Of a stretch of DNA of 64,000 bases, positions 33,191 through 41,784 are shown piece by piece. The translations under genes were made by a program, and so were the position numbers. Source of the stretch: Streptomyces sp. NBC_01116 (lineage in GTDB: Bacteria > Actinomycetota > Actinomycetes > Streptomycetales > Streptomycetaceae); the NCBI RefSeq assembly GCF_041435495.1, contig NZ_CP108644.1:1426001-1490000 (forward strand), in the 5' to 3' direction. Within the stretch, counting starts at the first letter, position 1; each line of letters starts with the position of its first letter. Under the pieces are notes generated by a model that saw nothing but the letters and a program-made list of their open reading frames with translations, ran no database searches and was not told the origin of the DNA.

Positions 33191-34141
33191 ATGAACGTCC
33201 TTCTCCCGGTCGCCTTCGTGCTGTGCTGGAGTTCCGGGTTCATCGGGGCCAAGCTCGGCGCGGGCAGCGCGTCCGCCCTCACGATCCTGATGTGGCGGTT
33301 CCTGCCCCTGACGGTCGTCCTGGCCGTGGTCGCGGTGACCGCCGCGCGCGCCTCCTGGCGGGGCCTCGGCGTACGGGACGTGGCCCGGCAGACCGTGATC
33401 GGCGCGCTGTCGCAGAGCGGCTATCTGCTGACCGTCTACTACGCGATCCAGCTCGGGGTCTCCACCGGCACCACGGCCCTGATCGACGGGGTCCAGCCCC
33501 TGGTGGCGGGGGCACTGGCCGGACCGCTGCTGCGGAGTCACGTGACCGCCCGGCAGTGGCTCGGCCTGTGCCTGGGAGTGGCCGGGGTCGTCGTGGTCAC
33601 GACGGCAGACGCCTCGGCCGCCGCCGGGGTGGCCGGGTGGGCCTACGCCCTGCCGTTCGTCGGCATGCTGTCGCTGGTGGCGGCCACCTTCCTGGAGAGC
33701 CGTTCCGCCACCCGGGTGGCCCCTTCGGTGTCGCTGACCGTCCACTGCGCCGCCAGCACCGTGATCTTCACCGCGCTCGCCGTCGGGACGGGGACCGCGC
33801 TGCCGCCCGCCGAGCCCGCGTTCTGGGGCGCGGTCGGCTGGCTGGTGGTGCTGTCCACCTTCGGCGGGTACGGGCTGTACTGGCTGATCCTGAGGCGCTC
33901 GGGCGTCACGGCGGTGAACACGCTCATGTTCCTGATGGCCCCCGTCACGGCGGTCTGGGGAGCCCTGATGTTCGGGGAGCCGTTCGGCCCCCGGTCCGCG
34001 CTCGGCCTGGCCCTCGGTCTGGTGGCGGTGGTCGTGGTGCACCGCGGGGCCGCCCCGCGCGGCGACGTGCAGGCCGGTGGTCCGGCTCGGGATCCGGCCG
34101 CGCGCGACCGGTCGGACGCGGTGTCCGCGGCGACCCGGTGA
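33191..34141 (+). CDS. EamA/DMT-family transporter
   Basis: 316 residues with about 10 membrane helices in two EamA repeats (WSSGFIGAKLGAGSASALTI in the first, FGGYGLYWLILRRSGVTAVN and PVTAVWGALMFGEPFG in the second). Drug/metabolite-transporter superfamily, usually an exporter of amino acids or small metabolites. ATG 33191, with GAGG upstream. Controlled by the divergent TetR gene through the operators at 33134-33179. Substrate unknown. Confidence 0.9.
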   Translation: MNVLLPVAFVLCWSSGFIGAKLGAGSASALTILMWRFLPLTVVLAVVAVTAARASWRGLGVRDVARQTVIGALSQSGYLLTVYYAIQLGVSTGTTALIDGVQPLVAGALAGPLLRSHVTARQWLGLCLGVAGVVVVTTADASAAAGVAGWAYALPFVGMLSLVAATFLESRSATRVAPSVSLTVHCAASTVIFTALAVGTGTALPPAEPAFWGAVGWLVVLSTFGGYGLYWLILRRSGVTAVNTLMFLMAPVTAVWGALMFGEPFGPRSALGLALGLVAVVVVHRGAAPRGDVQAGGPARDPAARDRSDAVSAATR

Positions 34142-34172
34142 ACCGGCGCCGGACGGTCCGGGCGCGGTGCGC

Positions 34173-35354
34173 TCAGCGGCGGCCGGGGGCGTTACGGCCG
34201 CGCCACAGGACGACGGCCGCGGCCAGCAGCGCCGCGCCGAGGCCGCCGGCGAGCGGGGCGGCCCAGTTGGCCGTCGCGTCGGCGGCGCGGTCCGGGGCGG
34301 GGCCCTCGCCGAAGTACCGCCCCCGGTGTCCCGCCGGGGCGGCCTTGGCGTCCAGGCCGGCCGTGCGCAGCCGGGAACCCGCCTCGATGGCCTCCGCCGG
34401 GTCGACGATCCCGTAGCCGCGGGCGTCGTCGCGGCCCTGGGCGGGGGCGTCGCGGGCGGTGTCGGCGAGGAGCTTCTTGATCTGGGCCGGGTCGAGGCCG
34501 GGGTGCGCGGAACGGACCAGGGCGACCGCGCCGGAGACGAACGCGGCGGCGGCCGAGGTGCCCCACTCGATGTAGTAGTGCCCGTCCGGATTGGCGACCA
34601 CGATGTCGACGCCGGGGGCGCTGACGGTGGCGTACCAGCGGCGGGTGGAGAACGACGCGTGCGTACCGTACTCGTCGACCGCGGCGACCGCGATCACCCC
34701 GGGGTAGGCGGCGGGGTAGGAGATCCGGTCCCCCTTCTCACCCCCGTTGCCCGCCGACGCGACGACGGGGACGCCCTTGGACAGGGCGTACTGGATGGCC
34801 GCGTCCTCGCCGGGGTCGGGGTGGGCGGACTTGCTGTCGTCGCCCAGGGAGAGGTTGATGACGTCGGCGCCGTTGTCCGCGGCCCAGCGGATGCCGTCGG
34901 CGAGGGCGGTCCCGCGGGACTTGCGGGCCTTGGCCCGGGCCGGGTCCTTGGACTCCAGGATGACCCGGACGGGCAGGATCCGGGCCTCGGGTGCTATGCC
35001 GAGGACGCCGTCGGAGCGCCCGGGGCCGTTGCCCCGCCCGGCGATGATGCCGGCCATCGCGGTGCCGTGCAGGGCCCAGGAGGAGTCGCCGCGGGCGGCG
35101 CCGAAGCCGACGAGGTCCTTGCCGGGGAGCACCTGGCCCGTCAGGTCGGGGTGGGCGTCGTCGACCCCGGTGTCCAGGACGGCGACGGTGACGCCCCGGC
35201 CCCGGGTGGTCTCCCAGGCCCGGTCCGTGTGCAGGGCGTCCAGGGCCCACTGCTGGTCGCGGATGGCGTCCGCGTGGGCGGGCGCCGCGGGGGTGAGCGC
35301 GAGGACGGCGGCGGCGCAGACCGCGGCGAGGACGCGGTGGGGTCGTCGGGTCAT
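34173..35354 (-). CDS. Mycosin-like subtilisin (S8) serine protease, membrane-anchored
   Basis: 393 residues. Signal peptide MTRRPHRVLAAVCAAAVLALTP, catalytic Asp61 (VLDTGVDDAHPD), His96 (LHGTAMAGIIAG) and Ser267 (GTSAAAAFVSG), then a C-terminal membrane helix (APLAGGLGAALLAAAVVLW) and a short basic tail. This is the layout of type VII secretion mycosins (MycP). It overlaps the Pro/Ala-rich membrane protein gene by 4 bp (ATGA). No EccB/C/D/E or Esx gene is in the window, so the partner system is elsewhere or this is an independent cell-surface protease. Confidence 0.88.
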   Translation of the reverse strand: MTRRPHRVLAAVCAAAVLALTPAAPAHADAIRDQQWALDALHTDRAWETTRGRGVTVAVLDTGVDDAHPDLTGQVLPGKDLVGFGAARGDSSWALHGTAMAGIIAGRGNGPGRSDGVLGIAPEARILPVRVILESKDPARAKARKSRGTALADGIRWAADNGADVINLSLGDDSKSAHPDPGEDAAIQYALSKGVPVVASAGNGGEKGDRISYPAAYPGVIAVAAVDEYGTHASFSTRRWYATVSAPGVDIVVANPDGHYYIEWGTSAAAAFVSGAVALVRSAHPGLDPAQIKKLLADTARDAPAQGRDDARGYGIVDPAEAIEAGSRLRTAGLDAKAAPAGHRGRYFGEGPAPDRAADATANWAAPLAGGLGAALLAAAVVLWRGRNAPGRR

Positions 35355-37099
35355 CCGGGCTGCTCCGTGAGGTCGGCGACGTGGGTGCGCAGTGCGCGCT
35401 CCACCCGGTCCGCGATGCCCTTCGCCTCGTGGCCGAGCCCCGCCTGGGCGATGTCCGTCGTGGCGCCCGGGGCCATGGCGTCGGGCGCGGGCTGCGGGGC
35501 GGCGACGGTGCGCCCGTCCGCGAAGCCGGAGACGGCGAGGACGACGACCGGGATCTCGGTGAGCGGGTTGACGGTCCAGCTGGCGCGCTGCCGGTCGCCG
35601 AAGGAGGCCGCCGGCGTGCCCTCGGGAGCGTACGTACGGGGCATGAGGTCCCTGCGCGCGCCGAGCTTCTGCTCGGTGAACCGGGTGCGCAGTGCCCGCA
35701 TGCTCTGGGCGTCGGCCTCGGTGAAGACCAGGCCGACGGTGGTGACGGCGGAGCGGGTCGCGTCGGTGTAGGTGGCGCGCACCAGCCGTTCGCAGCCGAC
35801 GGAGCGGAGCGTGGTCAGGAGCAGCGGGTCGAGCCCGCCCTTGCAGGTGCTGTCGGCGGCGACGGCGACCCGGGTCCAGGTGCGGTGGGTGCCGCCGGGG
35901 CCCGCGCCCTTGCCCTGGAGAGTGCGGGGGAACAGCGTGTCGACGGGGACGCTGTGCCAGGCGCCGCGTGCGGCGGTGTACGGGTTCCCGGTGGTCTCGG
36001 CCGAGGAGTCGCCGGTCAGCCAGGCTCCGGTGACCGCCCCGCCGATGAGCCCGAGGCCGAGCACGACGCAGGCGGCGGCTGTTGCGGTACGCCACCGCTG
36101 CCGGGGCCGGACCGGCCGCAGCCGGGTGGTGGTCTCGGCCGGTGTCTCCGGGTAGCCGTAGCGGACCGGCGTCCGGTAGCCGCCGGGGGGCGGCGGAACG
36201 GCTCCCGGCGCGGGCGTCAGGTCGACGGCTCCGACGGGCCTGCGCCGGGTGACGGGCGGCGGGCCGGCGGGCGGTGCGAGTGGCGGAGCGGAAAGCGGTG
36301 CCGGAGGCGGAGCGGGAAGCGGAGGGCTCGCGGAACCCGCGGAGGGCGGGGCCGGGTGCGTGGGCCTCGTGGAGGCGGGCGCGGACGCGGACGTCCTGGC
36401 AGGCGCGGGGCGCTGGGCCGGTGGGGCCTGCGGGACGGGAGGGGCCTGCGGGGCCGGTGCTGCGGAAGCGGCCGGGGCGGCCTGCGGAGCGGAAGGTGCC
36501 GGTGTGGCTTGCGGAGCGGAAGGTGCCGGTGTGGCTTGCGGAGCGGAAGGTGCCGGTGTGGCTTGCGGAGCGGAAGGGGCCGGTGTGGCTTGCGAGGCTG
36601 GGACGGCCGGACGGGCGGAAGTGGCCGGGGCGGCCTGCGAGGCCGGTGCGGCCGGACGGGCAGGCGGGGCCGGGCGGGCCTGCGGGGCGGCGTTGGCCGC
36701 CAGAGTGAAGCGGGTCGGCGGGGCCTTCGGGTCCAGCGGGACCGGTGCAGCCGGTGCAGCCGAACGAACCGGCGGGGCCTGCGGGGCCCGCGGGGCCCGC
36801 TGAGCCGGAGCGCCCGGGCGAGGCGCAGAAGCCTGCGGGGCCTGAGCGGGCAGGTGCGGCGGGGAAGCCTGCTGGACCGGAGCCGGGGCCGCGGGCGCTC
36901 CCTGCGGGGCCGACGCAGCCGCGTCGGCCGGGGACTCCGGAGCACCCTGCGCGGTGGCCTCCGGACGAACCTGCTGAGGCGGTGCGGTCCGCGAGGCCGG
37001 CGGGGTCGCGGAAGCGGGTGTCGAGGGCGCGGGGGCGGACGCCGTGGGAGGGACGGTCGGGCGGGGCGGCACAGGGGCGCGCTGCGCTTCGGTACTCAT
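35351..37099 (-). CDS. Pro/Ala-rich single-pass membrane protein
   Basis: 582 residues. Residues 1 to about 350 are low-complexity Pro/Ala/Ser, including four copies of a nine-residue unit (SAPQATPAP) coded by a 27-bp minisatellite. A membrane helix (ATAAACVVLGLGLIGGAVTGAWL) follows at about 390. The C-terminal about 170 residues look folded and extracytoplasmic (VAADSTCKGGLDPLLLTTLR, VGCERLVRATYTDA). The proline-rich part would be cytoplasmic. It is co-transcribed with the mycosin-like protease downstream, possibly as its partner. No family recognised. Confidence 0.8.
   Translation of the reverse strand: MSTEAQRAPVPPRPTVPPTASAPAPSTPASATPPASRTAPPQQVRPEATAQGAPESPADAAASAPQGAPAAPAPVQQASPPHLPAQAPQASAPRPGAPAQRAPRAPQAPPVRSAAPAAPVPLDPKAPPTRFTLAANAAPQARPAPPARPAAPASQAAPATSARPAVPASQATPAPSAPQATPAPSAPQATPAPSAPQATPAPSAPQAAPAASAAPAPQAPPVPQAPPAQRPAPARTSASAPASTRPTHPAPPSAGSASPPLPAPPPAPLSAPPLAPPAGPPPVTRRRPVGAVDLTPAPGAVPPPPGGYRTPVRYGYPETPAETTTRLRPVRPRQRWRTATAAACVVLGLGLIGGAVTGAWLTGDSSAETTGNPYTAARGAWHSVPVDTLFPRTLQGKGAGPGGTHRTWTRVAVAADSTCKGGLDPLLLTTLRSVGCERLVRATYTDATRSAVTTVGLVFTEADAQSMRALRTRFTEQKLGARRDLMPRTYAPEGTPAASFGDRQRASWTVNPLTEIPVVVLAVSGFADGRTVAAPQPAPDAMAPGATTDIAQAGLGHEAKGIADRVERALRTHVADLTEQPG
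36480..36587. repeat. 27-bp minisatellite, four copies
   Basis: Four tandem 27-bp units (36480-36506, 36507-36533, 36534-36560, 36561-36587) inside the Pro/Ala-rich protein gene. Units 2 and 3 are identical; unit 1 differs by one base and unit 4 by one. The period is a multiple of three, so copy-number change would keep the frame. Confidence 0.85.
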
Positions 37100-37299
37100 C
37101 CGGCCCCCCGCATACACGTCCTCGTACCGACCACGGATCACCGCCGCTGACAGGCCCGTTGGTGCTCGCGTGCACGTCACTCTACGGGCTGCGGGCGGGC
37201 GGCGGGGAACGGGACGCCCCGGTCGGCGGACGATCGGCGGAGGATCTGTCCTGATCGTCCCCCTACCCAGCCGTAGCGGCTCTCTGGCAAGCTGCGGCC

Positions 37300-38502
37300 A
37301 TGACTGCCCGCGCCGCTGACCGGACCCGTTACAACCGGGCCACCGCCCATCTCGACGCCCCGATCGCGATCGTCGATCTTGAGGCGTTCGACGCCAACGC
37401 CGACGATCTCCTGCGGCGGGCGGCCGGGAAGCCGGTCCGGGTGGCGAGCAAGTCGGTGCGGTGCCGGGCCCTGCTGGAGCGGGTTCTCGCGCGTCCCGGA
37501 TTCGCCGGGATCATGTCGTACACGCTGGCCGAGTCGCTGTGGCTGGCGCGGGCCGGATTCGACGACGTCCTGCTCGCCTACCCGTCGGCCGACCGGTCCG
37601 CCTTCGCCGAGCTGGCCGCCGATCCGAAACTGGCCGCGGCCGTGACCGTGATGGTCGACGACCACGCCCAGCTGGAGCTGATCGACGCCTCCCGGGCGGG
37701 CGGCCGGGAGGAGATCCGGGTCTGCCTGGAGCTGGACACCTCGCTGCGGATGCTGGGCGGCCGGGTCCGGATCGGGGCGCTGCGCTCGCCTCTGCGCTCC
37801 CCCGCGCAGCTCGCCGAGCTGGCCCGCTCGGTGGCCCGCAGGCCGGGCTTCCGGCTGGTGGGGCTGATGGCGTACGAGGGGCATGTCGCCGGGGTCGGCG
37901 ACGCGCTGACGGGTCGGCCGCTGCGGTCCCGGGCGATCCGGCTGATGCAGTCGGCCGCCCGCAGGGAACTGGCGGTCCGCCGGGCCGAGGTGGTGCGGGC
38001 GGTCCGCGCGGTCGCGCCGGAGCTGGTGTTCGTCAACGGCGGCGGGACCGGCAGTGTGCAGCACACGGCGGCCGAGGACGCGGTCACGGAGATCGCTGCC
38101 GGTTCGGGGCTGTACGTGCCCCGGCTGTTCGACAACTACACGTCGTTCACCGGCCGGCCCGCGGCCCTGTTCGCACAGCCCGTGGTGCGTCGGCCCGGCG
38201 TGGGTGTGGTGACGGTGCTCGGGGGCGGCTATCCGGCGTCCGGCGCGGCCGGCGCCGACCGCTCGCCGGTGCCGTATCTGCCGGAGGGGCTGCGCTACGA
38301 CCCGCAGGAGGGCGCGGGCGAGGTCCAGACGCCGCTGCTGGGCTCCCCCGCCGACGACCTGCTGATCGGCGACAAGGTCTGGTTCCGGCACGCCAAGGCC
38401 GGGGAGCTGTGCGAGCGCTTCGACGCGCTGCACCTGATCGAGGGCGACCGGGTCACGGCGAGCGTTCCGACGTACCGGGGCGAGGGCCGCACCTTCCTCT
38501 GA
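37300..38502 (+). CDS. PLP-dependent amino acid deaminase/aldolase (alanine racemase-fold)
   Basis: 400 residues. N-terminal TIM barrel with the PLP lysine in RVASKSVRCRAL (about residue 50), LLAYPSADR, CLELDTSLRMLGGR, VGLMAYEGHVAGVGD and VFVNGGGTGSVQ; C-terminal D-serine-dehydratase-like metal-binding domain (GDKVWFRHAKAGELCERF, with likely His/Cys zinc ligands). Related to D-threonine aldolases and D-serine deaminases. ATG 37300. Free-standing gene; the exact substrate is not predictable. Confidence 0.85.
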   Translation: MTARAADRTRYNRATAHLDAPIAIVDLEAFDANADDLLRRAAGKPVRVASKSVRCRALLERVLARPGFAGIMSYTLAESLWLARAGFDDVLLAYPSADRSAFAELAADPKLAAAVTVMVDDHAQLELIDASRAGGREEIRVCLELDTSLRMLGGRVRIGALRSPLRSPAQLAELARSVARRPGFRLVGLMAYEGHVAGVGDALTGRPLRSRAIRLMQSAARRELAVRRAEVVRAVRAVAPELVFVNGGGTGSVQHTAAEDAVTEIAAGSGLYVPRLFDNYTSFTGRPAALFAQPVVRRPGVGVVTVLGGGYPASGAAGADRSPVPYLPEGLRYDPQEGAGEVQTPLLGSPADDLLIGDKVWFRHAKAGELCERFDALHLIEGDRVTASVPTYRGEGRTFL

Positions 38503-38555
38503 GCCCGCGCCCGTGGGCGATCCGGCCTCTGAGCCCGCGCCCGTGGGCGATCCGG
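38496..38555. repeat. 30-bp tandem duplication across a stop codon
   Basis: Two perfect 30-bp copies (38496-38525 and 38526-38555), each beginning CCTCTGAGCCCG. The first contains the stop codon of the aldolase gene (38500-38502), so the duplication extends the 3' untranslated region between two convergent genes. Confidence 0.85.
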
Positions 38556-38558
38556 GCT

Positions 38559-39533
38559 TCAGGGGCCGATGGACGCGCCCACGCCGGCGCTCGTCGCGCT
38601 GTCCCCGAGCGGGCGGATGCCCCGGGTGATCGTGTCCATCAGGGACAGCGGCAGGGCGGAGACCTCGGCGTCGAAGGCGAACCTGACGATCACCGGTGTC
38701 CCGGCGCCCACCGAGGAGGGGAAGACGAGGGACTGCACATACCCGCCGGGCCCCTTGCCGGTGGTGACCTGCCAGCGCACCAGGTAGCCGGTGCGGCCGG
38801 CGACGGTCAGCTCCTGGGCCTTGAGCACCTGGTGGGACGTGATACCGCCGTGGGTGCGCCGGCCGAGGCTGTCCTCCTCGTAGGCCCTGTCGGCCGCGGT
38901 GGCGATGTCGGCCTCGGCCAGGGCCCGGACATCGGTCTCGCCGCCCCGGGCGGTGCGGGTGCTGACCGTGCCGTGGTAGCAGAACGCCGCGCCTCCGGGG
39001 CAGTCGTAGGACTGCTCGGTGCGGATGGTGGCGGCGTCGTCGGAGGTGTTCTCCGGCTTCTCCCAGCCCTTGGGCACCGGCAGGGTGACCCCGTTGAGCT
39101 GGTCGACGAGGACCGTGGGGTCCTCGTCCGGACCGGGGCCGGAGTCGGGGCCGGCGGAGGAGGACGTGGCCGTGGGTGCGGTGACGGGGGCCGCGGAGGA
39201 GGTGGTCGCCGTCGGAGCCGCGGGCGTACCGCCCTCGTCGCGGCCCAGCAGCACGGCCCCGGCGACGGCCGCGCCCAGGACCAGCACCCCCGAGAGCGTG
39301 ATCGCCAGGACCTTCGTCCGGCTGCCGCCGCCGGATTGGTCGATCGGACCGCGCTGGTGCGGGAGCGGAGGCGACGGCGGGCCGAACCCCGCGGGTGCCG
39401 GCGGCTGTTCCGGTGCGGCGTGGGCGGCGCCGGGCGTGCGGGTGTGCCCGGTCCAGGCCGTGCCGTCCCACCAGCGCTCCAGGCCGGATGCACCCGTGTC
39501 CGGATACCAGCCGGGCGGCGTCGCGTAGCTCAT
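38559..39533 (-). CDS. DUF2510 membrane protein
   Basis: 324 residues. The N-terminal DUF2510 zinc-ribbon-like motif is PPGWYPDTGASGLERWWDGTAWT. A Pro-rich linker, one membrane helix (VLAITLSGVLVLGAAVAGAVLL, about residues 75-97), a Ser/Thr/Pro stalk and a soluble extracytoplasmic domain with two Cys (YDCPGGAAFCYHG) follow. Function unknown; such proteins are common actinobacterial surface proteins. Confidence 0.82.
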   Translation of the reverse strand: MSYATPPGWYPDTGASGLERWWDGTAWTGHTRTPGAAHAAPEQPPAPAGFGPPSPPLPHQRGPIDQSGGGSRTKVLAITLSGVLVLGAAVAGAVLLGRDEGGTPAAPTATTSSAAPVTAPTATSSSAGPDSGPGPDEDPTVLVDQLNGVTLPVPKGWEKPENTSDDAATIRTEQSYDCPGGAAFCYHGTVSTRTARGGETDVRALAEADIATAADRAYEEDSLGRRTHGGITSHQVLKAQELTVAGRTGYLVRWQVTTGKGPGGYVQSLVFPSSVGAGTPVIVRFAFDAEVSALPLSLMDTITRGIRPLGDSATSAGVGASIGP

Positions 39534-39590
39534 CCCCCCACTCTAGGGTCCGGCTCGGACACGGCGGCCGGGGCTCTGGGGGTTCGCGGG

Positions 39591-40526
39591 TCAGGCGTCG
39601 CGGGCGGTCAGGGACAGCAGGTCGCGGGCGGGGCCGGTGGGGCGGTGGCCGCCGGGCCAGACAGCGCGCAGTTGGCGGCGCAGCCGTACGCCCGCGACGG
39701 GGACCTTGACGAGGCGGCGGGACGACAGCTCCTCGCCGAGGGCGAGTTCGCTCAGGACGCAGGGGCCCGCGCCGCTCTCCGCCGCGCCCTTGACCGCCGT
39801 GGTGGAGGAGAGCTCCAGCAGCGGCTGGGCCAGTCCGCCGTGCACGGCGAGCGCGGCGTCCAGGACCTGGCGGGTGCCGGAGCCGTGTTCGCGCAGGATC
39901 AGCGGGGTGGCGGCGAGTTCGCCGGGCAGCAGCGGGGTGCGGCGGCGGGCCCAGGGATGGCTGGGGGCGACCACGACGACGAGGCGGTCGTGGGCGATGA
40001 CGGTGCCGTCGAGGCCCTCCGGTATCGACAGGCCCTCGACGAAACCGAGGTCGGCCTCGCCGGTGACCAGGCGGCGCGCGACGGCCGCGGAGTTGCCGAC
40101 GAGGAGCGAGACCGCCGTGTCCGGCCGCTCGCCGCGCAGCGCGATCAGCCAGCCCGGCAGCAGGTACTCGGCGATCGTCATGCTGGCGGCGACCCGCAGC
40201 CGGGAGTCGCGGCGGTCGCGCAGCGCCTGGGCGCCGGCGTCGAAGGCCTCCGCCGCCTCGACGACCCGGCGCGCCCAGTCGGTGACCAGCGCGCCCGCGT
40301 CGGTGAGCCGGGAGCCGCGCGGGGAACGGTCCAGGAGCGCGACGCCGAGCAGGCGCTCCATGGACCGGACGCGGCTGGAGGCGGCGGGCTGGGTGATGCC
40401 GACGTCCCGGGCGGCCCGCCCGAGGCTGCCGTGCCGGGCGACGGCGAGCAGCAGTTCCAGCGCCCCGAGGTCGGGGACCCGGTGGGAGAGGGAAACGTGG
40501 GGTGCGTGTGCGTCGTCGCCGGTCAT
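39591..40526 (-). CDS. LysR-family transcriptional regulator
   Basis: 311 residues. N-terminal helix-turn-helix (LELLLAVARHGSLGRAARDV, ITQPAASSRVRSMERLLGV) and a periplasmic-binding-like effector domain (LRVAASMTIAEYLLPGWLIA, ILREHGSGTRQVLDAAL) as in CysB/CysL-type regulators. Divergent from the TDT transporter at 40597, with a 70-bp shared control region, so it most likely activates that gene. If the transporter exports sulfite, the effector may be a sulfur compound. Confidence 0.9.
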   Translation of the reverse strand: MTGDDAHAPHVSLSHRVPDLGALELLLAVARHGSLGRAARDVGITQPAASSRVRSMERLLGVALLDRSPRGSRLTDAGALVTDWARRVVEAAEAFDAGAQALRDRRDSRLRVAASMTIAEYLLPGWLIALRGERPDTAVSLLVGNSAAVARRLVTGEADLGFVEGLSIPEGLDGTVIAHDRLVVVVAPSHPWARRRTPLLPGELAATPLILREHGSGTRQVLDAALAVHGGLAQPLLELSSTTAVKGAAESGAGPCVLSELALGEELSSRRLVKVPVAGVRLRRQLRAVWPGGHRPTGPARDLLSLTARDA

Positions 40527-40596
40527 AGAGCCAGCTTATGACCTCATAGGAACGGGGTCCCTGGTGGGCCGCGGCCCGGCCGCGAAGAATCGTGGC

Positions 40597-41784
40597 ATGA
40601 CCATCTTTCCGGTGACCCGGACCGCCGTACCGTCGCCTCCCGCCGCGCTTTTGGCCCGCCCGGCCGAGGCGCCGGGCGACGGGACGCGCCTGCCGTTCCT
40701 GCGGCACATCGGCCCCAACTGGTACGCGAGCGTCATGGGCACCGCGATCGTCGCGAGCGCCGGCGCGATGCTTCCGGTGGACGTTCCCGGGCTGCGCGCC
40801 GCGTGCACCGTGGTGTGGGCGCTGTCGGCCCTGTTGCTCCTAGCCGTCCTCGCCGCCCGTGCCGGGCACTGGCTCTGCCACCGTGACCAGGCGCGGGCCC
40901 ATCTGCTGGACCCGGCCGTGGCCCCGTTCTACGGCTGTCTGTCGATGGCGCTGATGGCGGTCGGCGGGGCCACTCTGACGGTGGGCCAGGACGTGGTGGG
41001 CGCGCGGGCGGCGCTCGCGGTGGACGTGGTGCTGTTCGTGGCGGGTACGGCGATCGGTCTGGTGGCCGCGGTCGTGGTGCCGTATCTGATGGTCGTACGC
41101 CACCGTCCCGCGCCCGGGACCGCGTCCCCCGTCTGGCTGCTGCCGCTGGTCGCCCCGATGGTGTCGGCGTCGCAGGGCGCGCTGCTGGTGCCGCACGTCG
41201 CCGCCGGGCAGGGGCGCGAGGCGCTGCTGCTGGCCTGCTACGCGATGTTCGGCCTGTCGCTGCTGGCCACGTTGGTCGTGCTGCCGCTGGTCTTCTCCCG
41301 GCTGGTCCACCAGGGCCCGTTGCCGCTCGCGCTGACCCCGACGCTCTTTCTGGTGCTGGGGCCGCTCGGACAGTCGACGACCGCCGTCAACCAGCTGGCC
41401 GACGTCGCCCCGGGCGCGGTCGGCGCTCCCTACGCGTCCGCGTTCGGCGCGTTCGCCGTGCTGTACGGAGTGCCGGTGATGGGCTTCGCGCTGCTGTGGC
41501 TGGCCCTGGCGACCGCGATGGTGGTGCGGGCCGCCCGGAACGGCATGGGCTTCGCGATGACGTGGTGGGCGTTCACCTTCCCCGTCGGCACCTGTGTGAC
41601 GGGCGCGGCGGGTCTGGCGCGGCACACCGGTCTCGACGCGCTGACCTGGCTGGCGGTGGCGCTGTACGGGGCGCTGGTCGTGGCGTGGGCGGCGGCCGGG
41701 GCGCGGACGGCGCTCGGGGTGGTCAGCGGAGCGCTGACGGCAGCGCCCGTGCCGCCTCGGCCAGCGACGGCCCGTACCACGTGA
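40597..41784 (+). CDS. TDT-family transporter (tellurite-resistance/dicarboxylate or sulfite exporter type)
   Basis: 395 residues with about 10 membrane helices. HIGPNWYASVMGTAIVASAG at the start and MTWWAFTFPVGTCVTGAAGL near the end are the hallmarks of the TDT/SLAC1-like family, which carries dicarboxylates or sulfite. ATG 40597. Its last 62 bp overlap the end of the convergent metal-receptor gene. Paired with a divergent LysR regulator. Confidence 0.88.
   Translation: MTIFPVTRTAVPSPPAALLARPAEAPGDGTRLPFLRHIGPNWYASVMGTAIVASAGAMLPVDVPGLRAACTVVWALSALLLLAVLAARAGHWLCHRDQARAHLLDPAVAPFYGCLSMALMAVGGATLTVGQDVVGARAALAVDVVLFVAGTAIGLVAAVVVPYLMVVRHRPAPGTASPVWLLPLVAPMVSASQGALLVPHVAAGQGREALLLACYAMFGLSLLATLVVLPLVFSRLVHQGPLPLALTPTLFLVLGPLGQSTTAVNQLADVAPGAVGAPYASAFGAFAVLYGVPVMGFALLWLALATAMVVRAARNGMGFAMTWWAFTFPVGTCVTGAAGLARHTGLDALTWLAVALYGALVVAWAAAGARTALGVVSGALTAAPVPPRPATARTT

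Noticed and set aside
34173..37175. A single 1000-residue protein fusing the Pro-rich protein and the mycosin
   Set aside because: The 5' part is an out-of-frame reading of the Pro/Ala-rich gene; the protease has its own start and signal peptide at 35354.
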